From NCBI GenBank assembly GCA_964344785.1, contig CAYFOR010000126.1, forward strand, positions 1 to 8,030: a stretch of 8,030 bases of DNA, in the 5' to 3' direction. A program made the translations under genes and the position numbers. Below, piece after piece: positions 1 to 8,030 of the stretch (positions within the stretch are counted from its first letter, which is position 1; each line of letters begins with the position of its first letter). The DNA comes from Thiopontia sp964344785. Lineage in GTDB: Bacteria; Pseudomonadota; Gammaproteobacteria; GCF-002020875. Under the pieces are notes generated by a model. That model made no database searches. It saw only the letters and a list, made by a program, of their open reading frames with translations, and was not told the DNA's origin.

Positions 1-23
1 TCACGTTGGAATGACGGCCTCGC

Positions 24-52
24 TTCAGGGCCATTTCATATTGGACAAGACT
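24..52 (+). repeat. Diverged repeat, partner of 7980-8009
   Basis: Copy in the opposite orientation to the one at the right end: 13 identical bases (24-36), then ATTGGA (40-45) and AGACT (48-52) with a gap and mismatches between. It ends just before the -35 of the small-RNA promoter, so it may mark the left edge of the abi module. Confidence 0.4.
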
Positions 53-57
53 TACCC

Positions 58-86
58 TTGCGCTCCTGCCTGGAGTTGTCGATAAT
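58..86 (+). promoter_or_regulatory. Candidate sigma-70 promoter for the small RNA upstream of abi
   Basis: A -10 box GATAAT (81-86, 5 of 6 consensus bases) lies 17 bases after a weak -35 box TTGCGC (58-63, 3 of 6). Transcription would start near 93, so the first product would be a very short RNA ending at the T-run at 136-142. The -10 box sits inside a dyad (GTTGTC 75-80 with GATAAC 91-96, six pairs with one G-U), which could be an operator. The -35 is poor, so the call rests on the -10, the spacing and the terminator placed just downstream. Confidence 0.45.
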
Positions 87-92
87 CATGGA

Positions 93-142
93 TAACAAGC
101 CCACCAAGCCTCTCAACGATGCTCAAATCGGTGGGTTTTTTT
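93..142 (+). ncRNA. Candidate abiF-type small RNA upstream of the Abi gene
   Basis: Predicted transcript of about 50 nt, bounded by the promoter-like sequence at 58-86 and a hairpin plus seven T. AAGCCCACC (97-105) pairs with GGTGGGTTT (130-138), closing a 24-base loop. In the loop CTCAA occurs twice ten bases apart (112-116 and 122-126), and GAT (118-120) can pair with ATC (127-129). Known background, from memory: a conserved structured RNA, the abiF motif, has been reported upstream of abiF-type genes, often near terminators, and AbiF proteins have been described as toxins controlled by such RNAs. Position, size and terminator fit that arrangement. I could not compare it with the published consensus. 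The alternative is an ordinary terminator or attenuator. Confidence 0.5.
97..142 (+). terminator. Rho-independent terminator between small RNA and abi
   Basis: GC-rich stem CCCACC (100-105) / GGTGGG (130-135), extendable outward by G-U and two A-U pairs to nine pairs, followed by T136-T142. The 24-base loop is longer than usual, which suggests that the hairpin doubles as the fold of the small RNA. The Abi start codon is 28 bases after the T-run with no obvious promoter between, so abi expression probably depends on read-through. That arrangement sets the RNA:protein ratio in ToxIN-type systems. Confidence 0.65.
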
Positions 143-170
143 CGTCTACTGTTTTCTCAGAGCGTTGGGT

Positions 171-1100
171 ATGACGACTTACAGCAAACCGGCTCTGGAT
201 GTCTCTGCTCAATTGGCGCAATGGCAGCAGCGCGGTCTGGCGGTTGCAGACGTGCCGCGTGCCGAACACTACCTTGCTGTAGTGGGTTACTACCGGCTGA
301 GTGCCTACTCTCTCCCTTTTCAGGTAGGTAACCCGGATCATCGCTTTATTCCCGACACTCGCTTTGACGATGTGCTCGATCTCTATGTGTTCGACAGGGA
401 GTTGCGCCTGTTGGTGCTCGATGCGATTGAGCGTATCGAGGTGGCCATACGAAGCCATATTGGCAACCATATGGCGACAAAGTATGGACCGCACTGGTAT
501 CTGGATGAGTCGCACTTTACCCGCAGTTATGCACATAAGGCCCTGCTGGCCGATATTGAGGCACACTGTAAACGCAAGAAAGAGATTTTCGTTAAGCACT
601 ATGTGAACAAGTACAGCGCTCCTGCACTGCCGCCGTCGTGGGTGGTGATGGAGCTGCTCACATTTGGTCAGCTCTCTACGATTTATGATCACATGGCTAA
701 CGCGGCTGACCAGAAGGCGATCGCTCGCCTGTTTGGTACGCAGGCAGAGCTGTTGCGCTCCTGGCTACAGACTTTGTCCTATGTGCGTAATGTCTGCGCA
801 CACCACTCCAGACTCTGGAATTGTGAGTTGGGCAACGCGCCCAAGGTGCCCAAGAAGCGGCCTCAGAGCTGGATAAGGGTGCCGGTTGTGTTGGCGGACA
901 AGAATATCAAACCACAGTTGAGGCTCTACTTGGTGTTGGTGATCATTGAGTTTCTATTACAGTCGATTAACACCGGTTCCACATGGCATGAGCGGCTTTA
1001 TGCATTGATGCAGAAGCATGACCAAGTGAGTAATGCGCATATGGGTATGCCGGATGATTGGGAGAGTGATCCATTCTGGCGTTTGGAGGTAATGCCGTAA
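171..1100 (+). CDS. Abi_2/AbiF-family abortive infection protein
   Basis: Protein of 309 aa, within the usual size of Abi_2 (AbiD/AbiF) proteins, which are linked to phage-induced growth arrest or death and treated as HEPN-type RNases. Family features seen: an N-terminal start MTTYSKPAL with a QxxxxxxRGL stretch (14-23), the motif VGYYRLSAY at 38-46, and a helical acidic/arginine block at 65-94 (FDDVLDLYVFDRELRLL, then IERIEVAIR). A basic-His pair R94-x5-H100 follows. The C-terminal part has YVRNVCAHHSRLWN with R206-x4-H211, the canonical R-x4-H HEPN catalytic motif, so the active site looks intact. No signal peptide or membrane segment is seen, so it should be cytosolic. ATG 171 is preferred to the in-frame TTG 165 because the family starts with this sequence; neither has a strong ribosome site. 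It follows the candidate RNA and terminator, and is followed by a micro-ORF that overlaps its stop codon. Family assignment is confident; the AbiF rather than AbiD label and RNA control are inferred. Confidence 0.9.
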   Translation: MTTYSKPALDVSAQLAQWQQRGLAVADVPRAEHYLAVVGYYRLSAYSLPFQVGNPDHRFIPDTRFDDVLDLYVFDRELRLLVLDAIERIEVAIRSHIGNHMATKYGPHWYLDESHFTRSYAHKALLADIEAHCKRKKEIFVKHYVNKYSAPALPPSWVVMELLTFGQLSTIYDHMANAADQKAIARLFGTQAELLRSWLQTLSYVRNVCAHHSRLWNCELGNAPKVPKKRPQSWIRVPVVLADKNIKPQLRLYLVLVIIEFLLQSINTGSTWHERLYALMQKHDQVSNAHMGMPDDWESDPFWRLEVMP

Positions 1101-1159
1101 TGGAGTTTAGAAACTGGCAGCTCTCACAACAATCCCGCAAGGAGAAAGAGGCTGCATGA
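1085..1159 (+). CDS. Micro-ORF of 19 codons coupled to abi and the rhuM remnant
   Basis: A strong Shine-Dalgarno GGAGGT (1085-1090) inside the end of abi is nine bases before ATG 1100, which overlaps the abi stop as TAATG. The frame encodes a charged peptide, MEFRNWQLSQ then QSRKEKEAA, and stops at 1157-1159 overlapping the next ATG as ATGA. The coding part is 1100-1159; the interval given includes the ribosome site. The signals at both ends suggest translational coupling in an operon. I do not recognise the peptide. It could be a real small protein, or the residual tail of the gene that once preceded rhuM. Confidence 0.35.
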   Translation, partial: GGNAVMEFRNWQLSQQSRKEKEAA

Positions 1160-1278
1160 ATATTCCCTACAATGAGCAGGAGAGAGGACAGGTTTTACTC
1201 TATCAAACCGAGGTGGGTGAGTTGTCCAGAGAGGCAACGGTTGCAAAATGTGCAACTGTTCAAATGGAGGCTGTTTGA
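1156..1278 (+). pseudogene. rhuM: rhuM-family remnant with internal deletion
   Basis: A 40-codon frame starting at ATG 1156, 11 bases after AAGGAG (1139-1144). Its first part, MNIPYNEQERGQVLLYQTE, resembles the N-terminus of RhuM-family proteins (a basic or polar start, then G-x-V-x-x-YQTE). Its second part, GELSREATVAKCATVQME, resembles the family segment some 50-60 residues further on (EEGEL...T.KF.TVQ.EG). The DNA-binding-like stretch normally between them (around VWLTQAQMAELF) is missing, and the frame stops right after ME. It therefore looks like a gene with an in-frame internal deletion and a lost 3' part; full proteins are roughly 300 aa. RhuM-like genes are often found inside type I restriction operons and phage-derived islands, which fits hsdR nearby. 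Assignment is from remembered family sequence, not from an alignment. Confidence 0.55.
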
Positions 1279-1284
1279 ATAGAG

Positions 1285-1323
1285 TTGTAGTCTCTGGTAC
1301 TGGCGTTATAATTATGTTGTAAC
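1285..1323 (+). promoter_or_regulatory. mazEF promoter with overlapping candidate operator
   Basis: A perfect -10 box TATAAT (1307-1312) lies 16 bases after TTGTAG (1285-1290, 3 of 6). Overlapping it is an imperfect palindrome, GTTATAATT at 1305-1313 against GTTGTAAC at 1316-1323, with outer arms GTTA/TAAC and an inner AA/TT match (13 of 19 positions symmetric). MazE-type antitoxins bind palindromes at their own promoters with MazF as corepressor, so this is the natural operator candidate. Start would be near 1319, leaving a leader of about 22 bases to the mazE ATG. Confidence 0.55.
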
Positions 1324-1340
1324 ATTTTTGGGGGTTGCTT

Positions 1341-1583
1341 ATGAAGGCTGTAATTCGATCTATTGGAAACTCAAAAGGGGTCATCATTCCTGCCTCTTTT
1401 CTCTCTGAAACCGGGTTGGACGGTGAGGTTGAAATGACAATGAGAGAACATGAGATCATCATCTCTCCTGTGAAAGAGCAGCCCAGACAAGGGTGGTTTG
1501 AGGGCTATCAGGCGGAGCAGGATGAAGAGGTATGGGATGGTTTTGTTGCGCTTGATTCTGAAGAGGATGAGTGGGAATGGTAA
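1341..1583 (+). CDS. mazE: MazE-type antitoxin (AbrB/SpoVT fold)
   Basis: Protein of 80 aa. Residues 1-45 give the AbrB-like swapped-hairpin DNA-binding domain: MKAVIRSIGNSKGVIIPASF, with the family core GNSKGVIIP at 9-17, then LDGEVEMTMREHEIIISP. Residues 46-80 form a tryptophan-rich, strongly acidic tail (QGWFEGY, then EEVWDGF and EEDEWEW). In MazE proteins such a tail wraps over MazF and blocks its active site. ATG 1341 has a purine-rich GGGGG site (1330-1334) and fits family length; the in-frame TTG 1335 is less likely. The end overlaps the mazF start by seven bases, so the pair is coupled. It should neutralise the toxin and repress the operon through the palindrome over its promoter. Confidence 0.9.
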   Translation: MKAVIRSIGNSKGVIIPASFLSETGLDGEVEMTMREHEIIISPVKEQPRQGWFEGYQAEQDEEVWDGFVALDSEEDEWEW

Positions 1584-1885
1584 AACGGGGAGAGGTTTAC
1601 TGGGTTGAGCTTGACCCGACTCGTGGAAGTGAAATTCGTAAAACTCGACCATGTCTGATCATCTCGCCAGATGATATGAACAATGTTCTTCCGAGAGTGC
1701 TGGTTGCTCCAATTACCAGTAAAGGGCAGCCGTTGGGATGTCGTCCGGTGACTCACTTTAATGGCAAGCAAGCCCGCATTCTGTTGGATCAGATTCGCAG
1801 TGTAGATAAAGTCCGTTTAAAGGGAAAAATGGGCGCTGTCGATAATAGCGTTTGGCACTCAGTGCTATTGGAGATGCTTGAATAG
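1577..1885 (+). CDS. mazF: MazF-type mRNA interferase toxin
   Basis: Protein of 102 aa, slightly shorter than E. coli MazF (111 aa). Cytosolic endoribonuclease that cleaves mRNA at short sequence-specific sites. Family signatures: KRGEVYWVELDP at 3-14, the loop GSEIRKTRPCLIISPD at 17-32 containing the catalytic-type Arg (R24), LVAPITS at 42-48 with the catalytic-type Thr (T47), and the C-terminal LLDQIRSVDK segment. R24 and T47 match the spacing of the active pair in characterised MazF proteins, so it looks active. ATG 1577 is chosen over GTG 1571 because the family starts with M-V-K-R-G; GAGGATGAG upstream supplies a ribosome site within mazE. It is followed after 14 bases by hsdR, an unusual direct linkage of a toxin-antitoxin pair to a restriction subunit. 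Confidence 0.92.
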   Translation: MVKRGEVYWVELDPTRGSEIRKTRPCLIISPDDMNNVLPRVLVAPITSKGQPLGCRPVTHFNGKQARILLDQIRSVDKVRLKGKMGAVDNSVWHSVLLEMLE

Positions 1886-1899
1886 GCAGATGGGGCATT

Positions 1900-5142
<3,243 letters not shown>

Positions 5143-5143
5143 G

Positions 5144-5170
5144 GCTGTGAGGCATGTTTTCTGCCATAGC
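5144..5170 (+). terminator. Weak hairpin just after hsdR
   Basis: GCTGT (5144-5148) and GGCA (5151-5154), separated by a two-base bulge, pair with TGCC (5162-5165) and ATAGC (5166-5170) around the loop TGTTTTC. It begins one base after the hsdR stop. No T-run follows, so it is not a canonical Rho-independent terminator; it may slow the polymerase or protect the 3' end. The remainder of the gap to smpB (5171-5231) is G-rich on + and shows nothing I can name. Confidence 0.3.
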
Positions 5171-5231
5171 TCTGGGTGTTTGAGAGAGAGGTCTGGGGGT
5201 TAGGGGAATAGAGGGGCTGCAAAGTACCTTA

Positions 5232-5711
5232 TTACCCCTTCTTCAAAATCCGCCCCTGCTCGCGCTTCCAGTCGCGATCCTTGATGGTGGCTCGCTTGTC
5301 GTGGGCCTGTTTACCTTTGGCAAGGCCGACATCGAGTTTGGCGCGACCTCGGCTCCAGTAGAGTGCCAGTGGTACCAAGGTATAGCCCTTGCGCTCAACC
5401 AGCCCGATCAGGCGGTCCAGTTCTCTGCGATGCATCAGTAGCTTGCGGCTGCGCAGTGGGTCGGGGTGAATATGGGTTGATGCGGTCGGAAGGGGAGAGA
5501 TATGTGCACCGAAGAGAAAGGCCTCGCCATCCTTGATCAGCACGTAACTCTCCTTGAGTTGAATGCGGCCTGCCCGCAGGCTCTTGACTTCCCACCCTTC
5601 AAGGGCAACACCCGCTTCGTAGTTCTCCTCAATGAAAAAGTCGTGACGAGCCTTCTTGTTGAGTGCGATGGTGTTGCTGTGATCCTGTTTCTTTTTGTTT
5701 TTCTTGCCCAT
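5232..5711 (-). CDS. smpB: SsrA-binding protein SmpB
   Basis: Protein of 159 aa, essentially the length of E. coli SmpB (160). It binds tmRNA and brings it to stalled ribosomes in trans-translation, its C-terminal tail entering the mRNA channel. Typical sequence: a lysine-rich start with NTIALNKKARHDFFIEE, the OB-fold signature EAGVALEGWEVKSLRAGR, LIKDGEAFLFGAHISP, the RELDRLIGLVERKGYTLVP segment, and the basic tail KGKQAHDKRATIKDRDWKR. It is divergent from the transporter operon and convergent with hsdR. There is no Shine-Dalgarno before the ATG; instead a perfect TATAAT lies seven bases upstream (see the regulatory entry). tmRNA itself is not in the window. Confidence 0.97.
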   Translation of the reverse strand: MGKKNKKKQDHSNTIALNKKARHDFFIEENYEAGVALEGWEVKSLRAGRIQLKESYVLIKDGEAFLFGAHISPLPTASTHIHPDPLRSRKLLMHRRELDRLIGLVERKGYTLVPLALYWSRGRAKLDVGLAKGKQAHDKRATIKDRDWKREQGRILKKG

Positions 5712-5717
5712 GGCGTA

Positions 5718-5723
5718 ATTATA
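5718..5723 (-). promoter_or_regulatory. Perfect -10 box immediately upstream of smpB
   Basis: TATAAT on the minus strand with only six bases between it and the smpB ATG. If used, transcription would begin at or next to the A of the start codon, giving a leaderless mRNA. That agrees with the lack of a ribosome-binding site in the 15 bases before ATG. No good -35 is found at 15-19 bases upstream (candidates read AGGAGC or similar), so the box may be chance in an AT-rich stretch. Confidence 0.3.
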
Positions 5724-5730
5724 GCTTGGA

Positions 5731-5759
5731 TTGAGAAACTGCTCCTGATCGGTGAAAAT
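5731..5759 (+). promoter_or_regulatory. Candidate promoter for transporter-ratA-rnfH operon
   Basis: TTGAGA (5731-5736, 5 of 6) and GAAAAT (5754-5759, 4 of 6) are separated by exactly 17 bases. A start near 5766 gives a leader of about 27 bases containing the ribosome site AAGGGA (5780-5785) before ATG 5793. It lies in the 81-base gap between the divergent genes and is the best sigma-70-like pair there. Confidence 0.4.
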
Positions 5760-5792
5760 GGTGACAGGAAATCGTCAGAAAGGGACAGATAG

Positions 5793-7151
5793 ATGACAGA
5801 GACACGGCAATCCATCCATGGTCAATGGACCGGTCGATGGGCCTTTATCCTGGCTGCAACCGGTTCGGCGGTGGGATTGGGCAATATCTGGAAGTTCCCC
5901 TATATCACTGGCGAGAATGGTGGTGGTGCCTTTGTGCTGATCTATCTGGTCTGTATCGCAGTGATTGGTATTCCGGTGATGATGTCCGAGATCATGTTGG
6001 GAAGGCGCGGCAGGCAGAGTCCGATTCACACCATGCGCACCCTGGCCCAGGAGGAGCGCGGGAGCCCCCACTGGCAACTGGTTGGCTGGTCGGGTGTGGT
6101 TGCCGGATTTCTGATTCTCTCCTATTACAGTGTGATTGCAGGGTGGGCACTCTCTTATGTTGCCTCGGCAATGAGTGGCAGTTTTGTGGAGATCACCGGA
6201 GAGCAGTCGGGTGAGCTGTTTGGTGGACTGGTTGCCAATCCGGGTACGCAACTTTTCTGGCATACCCTGTTCATGGTGATGACGGTGATTATCGTTGCGC
6301 GCGGGGTCAGGGCGGGGCTGGAGCGGGCCATCCGGCTGTTGATGCCTGCACTGTTCGTATTGCTGCTGATGCTGGTCGGTTATGCGATGAGCTCAGGGGG
6401 ATTTCTGCAGGGGTTCCATTTTCTGTTTGATGTCGATTTCAGCAAGGTGACGACAGCGGGGGTGTTGACTGCGCTGGGCCATGCCTTCTTTACCCTGAGT
6501 CTCGGCATGGGGGCGATCATGATCTATGGCGCCTATCTGCCGAATGATATCTCGATCACCAAGGTGACGTTGACGGTAGCCGTTGCCGACACCCTGGTTG
6601 CCCTGTTGGCGGGGTTGGCGATCTTTCCGATTGTCTTCTCCAATGGGTTGGAGCCGGGCAGCGGCCCCGGATTGATCTTTCAGACCCTTCCGGTAGCCTT
6701 TGGAGGGATGCAGGGTGGGGTGCTGTTTGCTTCGCTCTTTTTTGTCCTGCTGGTCTTTGCTGCCTGGAGTTCGGCCATTTCCATCATCGAGCCGGTGGTG
6801 GCCTGGCTGGTGGAGTTCCGGGGGCTGGAGCGGCCCCGGGCTGCAATGGTGGCGGGAGGGGTGATCTGGCTGCTGGGTATTGCAACCATTCTCTCATTCA
6901 ATAGCTGGTCGGATCTGAAGTGGTTTGATAAAACCATCTTTGATCTGTTCGACTTTCTCACCTCCAATGTGATGTTGCCGCTGGGAGGGTTGACGATCGC
7001 GCTGTTTGCCGGGTGGGTTATGCACGAAAACCACTCGCGCGGTGAGCTGGGGATTGAGAAGCAACTTTATCAGTATTGGCGCTTCGTCATCCGCTTTGTC
7101 ACACCGGTGGCCATTCTGGTGGTGTTCTTGAATGCGATCGGTATGATCTGA
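5793..7151 (+). CDS. Sodium-dependent transporter, NSS (SNF/LeuT) family
   Basis: Protein of 452 aa, similar in length to short bacterial members such as MhsT. An inner-membrane sodium-coupled symporter, probably for an amino acid or related small amine; the substrate cannot be read from the sequence. The first helix has the family hallmark GRWAFILAATGSAVGLGN (14-31) then WKFPY (33-37) and ENGGGAF. Comparison with LeuT from memory gives A26/V27 and N31 as sodium-site positions in helix 1, SYYSVIAGW as helix 3 with its substrate-gating Tyr, FFTLSLGMG at 232-240 as unwound helix 6, and WSSAISIIEP starting at 325 as helix 8 with paired Ser at the second sodium site. About 11 hydrophobic segments are visible. 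ATG 5793 follows AAGGGA. Its stop TGA shares a base with the ratA ATG, so the genes are co-translated. Confidence 0.93.
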   Translation: MTETRQSIHGQWTGRWAFILAATGSAVGLGNIWKFPYITGENGGGAFVLIYLVCIAVIGIPVMMSEIMLGRRGRQSPIHTMRTLAQEERGSPHWQLVGWSGVVAGFLILSYYSVIAGWALSYVASAMSGSFVEITGEQSGELFGGLVANPGTQLFWHTLFMVMTVIIVARGVRAGLERAIRLLMPALFVLLLMLVGYAMSSGGFLQGFHFLFDVDFSKVTTAGVLTALGHAFFTLSLGMGAIMIYGAYLPNDISITKVTLTVAVADTLVALLAGLAIFPIVFSNGLEPGSGPGLIFQTLPVAFGGMQGGVLFASLFFVLLVFAAWSSAISIIEPVVAWLVEFRGLERPRAAMVAGGVIWLLGIATILSFNSWSDLKWFDKTIFDLFDFLTSNVMLPLGGLTIALFAGWVMHENHSRGELGIEKQLYQYWRFVIRFVTPVAILVVFLNAIGMI

Positions 7152-7591
7152 TGGCCAGTGTCGAAAAGAGTGCGTTGGTGCCCTATTCCAGTGAGCAGAT
7201 GTATCGGCTGGCCAGTGATGTCCCTTCCTATCAGAAGTTTTTGCCATGGTGTGGGGGGAGCCGTTTTCTGGAGCAGGGCGAGAACGAAAATGTAGGTGAG
7301 GTGGATATCGCCTTCAAGGGGGTGAGGCAATCTTTCTCCACACGGAACCGGTTGGTGCCGGGAGAGTCGATTGAGATGTCGCTGGTGAAGGGGCCTTTTC
7401 GGCAGTTGAGTGGGCATTGGGGGTTTGACCGACTGAGTGAAGAGGCGTGCAAGGTCTCCCTTTCGGTTCAGTTCGAGTTTTCCAGCCGCATTCTGGAGGT
7501 GACCATGGGGCCGCTATTCAATCAGATTACCGCATCCATGATTGATGCCTTCGTCAAACGGGCACAGGAGGTATATGGCAATGGACAGTAG
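7151..7591 (+). CDS. ratA: RatA / Coq10-like START-domain protein
   Basis: Protein of 146 aa, typical of the family (about 145-158). One SRPBCC/START domain spans almost all of it: MASVEKSALVPYSSEQMYRL, the conserved SYQKFLPWCGG patch (26-36), the strand GEVDIAFKGV, the hydrophobic-pocket strands LVKGPFRQLSGHW, and the C-terminal helix PLFNQITASMIDAFVKRA. E. coli RatA was described as a 50S-binding inhibitor of 70S association. The homologous Coq10 proteins bind and deliver ubiquinone, which many consider the ancestral role. ATG 7151 is chosen over the upstream in-frame start at 7076, which lies within the transporter gene and adds a tail absent from the family. It overlaps the transporter stop by one base and rnfH by 11 bases. 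Confidence 0.93.
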   Translation: MASVEKSALVPYSSEQMYRLASDVPSYQKFLPWCGGSRFLEQGENENVGEVDIAFKGVRQSFSTRNRLVPGESIEMSLVKGPFRQLSGHWGFDRLSEEACKVSLSVQFEFSSRILEVTMGPLFNQITASMIDAFVKRAQEVYGNGQ

Positions 7592-7904
7592 TGAATCCAT
7601 ACAGGTCGAGATTGCCTATGCACTGCCGGATGAGCAGGTGATACTGCCGCTTGAGGTGGTTCAGGGAACGACGCTGATCGCGGCGGTGGAGCAGTCCGGA
7701 ATTGCGGATCGGTTTCCGGGGATCGATCTGGAGAAAGACCGAATGGGAATATTCAGCAAGGCGGCGAAACGGGATCAGGTGCTACGCCCAGGTGACCGGG
7801 TCGAGATCTATCGCCCTCTGATTGCAGATCCCAAGGAGGTCAGAAAGCAGCGTGCAGCAGCAGGCAAGCGGATGAAAAAGGGGGGCGGGGATGCACCCGC
7901 CTGA
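7581..7904 (+). CDS. rnfH: RnfH-family ubiquitin-like protein
   Basis: Protein of 107 aa (family about 90-110). A beta-grasp ubiquitin-like fold with the usual landmarks: IQVEIAYALPDEQVILPLEV as the first strands, the helix TTLIAAVEQSGI, RFPGIDLEKDRMGIFSKAA, the ending PGDRVEIYRPLIADPKEVRKQR, and a basic tail (KRMKKGGG). RnfH is named for its gene's link to rnf operons in some bacteria; its function is unclear, and pairing with ratA has been taken as a toxin-antitoxin-like context. ATG 7581 is preferred because AGGAGGT (7566-7572) lies eight bases upstream. ATG 7575 would be only two bases from it, and the farther start at 7542 lies inside ratA. The ribosome site is within ratA, so expression is coupled. 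Confidence 0.93.
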   Translation: MDSSESIQVEIAYALPDEQVILPLEVVQGTTLIAAVEQSGIADRFPGIDLEKDRMGIFSKAAKRDQVLRPGDRVEIYRPLIADPKEVRKQRAAAGKRMKKGGGDAPA

Positions 7905-7961
7905 GTCAATGGAGGGGATAGGTCACAATCAACTCTTTATGTGGGCTGCTCAGGCGGTTTT
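7897..7961 (+). terminator. Inverted repeat at end of rnfH, possible operon terminator
   Basis: CCGCCTGAG (7897-7905, spanning the rnfH stop) is exactly complementary to CTCAGGCGG (7949-7957), which is followed by TTTT (7958-7961). The 43-base loop is far longer than in ordinary intrinsic terminators, and an alternative small hairpin AGGC/GCCT (7952-7955 with 7962-7965) competes. A long-range stem or a weak terminator is possible. Confidence 0.3.
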
Positions 7962-7979
7962 GCCTTCGGCTGTATCCGG

Positions 7980-8009
7980 AGTCTATTCCAATCCATAAAT
8001 GGCCCTGAA
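7980..8009 (-). repeat. Diverged repeat, partner of 24-52
   Basis: Read on the minus strand from 8009, this segment begins TTCAGGGCCATTT, identical over 13 bases to 24-36 on the plus strand. It continues with a shared ATTGGA and AGACT with one small gap and a few mismatches. Both copies are in non-coding DNA. It may be a dispersed intergenic element; with two copies this is suggestive only. The rest of 7905-8030 shows no gene I can support. Confidence 0.4.
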
Positions 8010-8030
8010 CAGAGAGGGTAAGAGTGAGTT

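Noticed and set aside
1..20. GGAATGACGG at the left edge looks like the end of a common intergenic repeat seen in many proteobacteria
   Set aside because: Only one arm is in view; the matching inverted arm would be outside the window.
1..174. Plus-strand frame open from the window edge to 172-174, and another ending at 83-85
   Set aside because: No recognisable protein, and the longer frame runs through the promoter, hairpin and T-run. The shorter one could be the tail of an upstream gene but cannot be supported.
123..692. Minus-strand frame of 189 codons opposite abi
   Set aside because: Antisense shadow of the recognised Abi protein, with no family resemblance.
5143..5231. tmRNA or tRNA fragment as island attachment site
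   Set aside because: No CCA end, T-arm-like sequence or flanking direct repeat could be found.
5775..6263. Minus-strand frame of 162 codons over the transporter start
   Set aside because: Histidine/threonine-rich antisense translation of a clear membrane protein gene; no recognisable domain.
7906..8028. Minus-strand open frame at the right edge, where bamE is often found convergent to rnfH
   Set aside because: About 40 codons were translated and do not resemble a BamE C-terminus.
7999..8030. Possible start of a + strand gene at ATG 7999
   Set aside because: Only ten codons are visible, GGAG is 17 bases away (too far), and the ATG lies within the repeat-like segment.

Overview
The window looks like a gammaproteobacterial chromosome. 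The evidence is the conserved group smpB / ratA / rnfH on the right; RnfH and RatA sitting beside SmpB is typical of Gammaproteobacteria. I cannot assign a genus from the sequence alone. The left two thirds is a defence island abutting this core block.

Left part (1-5142, all on +). Positions about 58-142 look like a compact RNA gene: a promoter-like pair, a transcript of about 50 nt, and a hairpin ending in seven T. It lies directly upstream of a gene for an Abi_2/AbiF-type abortive-infection protein (171-1100) that carries an R-x4-H HEPN-type RNase motif. This RNA-terminator-toxin order matches what is known for AbiF loci and resembles RNA-antitoxin systems. After it come a 19-codon micro-ORF with a good Shine-Dalgarno sequence and a 40-codon remnant of a RhuM-family gene whose middle is missing. 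Next is a mazEF-type toxin-antitoxin pair with its own promoter and a candidate operator, then a full-length hsdR (type I restriction subunit, 1080 aa) only 14 bases after mazF. No hsdM or hsdS is in the window. HsdR needs both to work, so they should lie to the left if the system is functional. RhuM-family genes are common inside type I R-M loci, so the remnant suggests that abi and mazEF occupy space within a former hsd operon.

Right part (5232-7904). smpB is on the minus strand, divergent from a three-gene + strand operon: a sodium-dependent NSS-family transporter, ratA overlapping its stop codon by one base, and rnfH overlapping ratA by 11 bases. This is housekeeping DNA (trans-translation, quinone/ribosome-associated START protein, ubiquitin-like protein), with the transporter as a less universal member.

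The last 126 bases have no recognisable gene. They contain a diverged inverted copy of a sequence from the window's first 52 bases, possibly a dispersed intergenic repeat. The most interesting items are the candidate antitoxin/guide-like RNA in front of the Abi gene, the broken rhuM, and the abi + mazEF + hsdR composite ending sharply at smpB.
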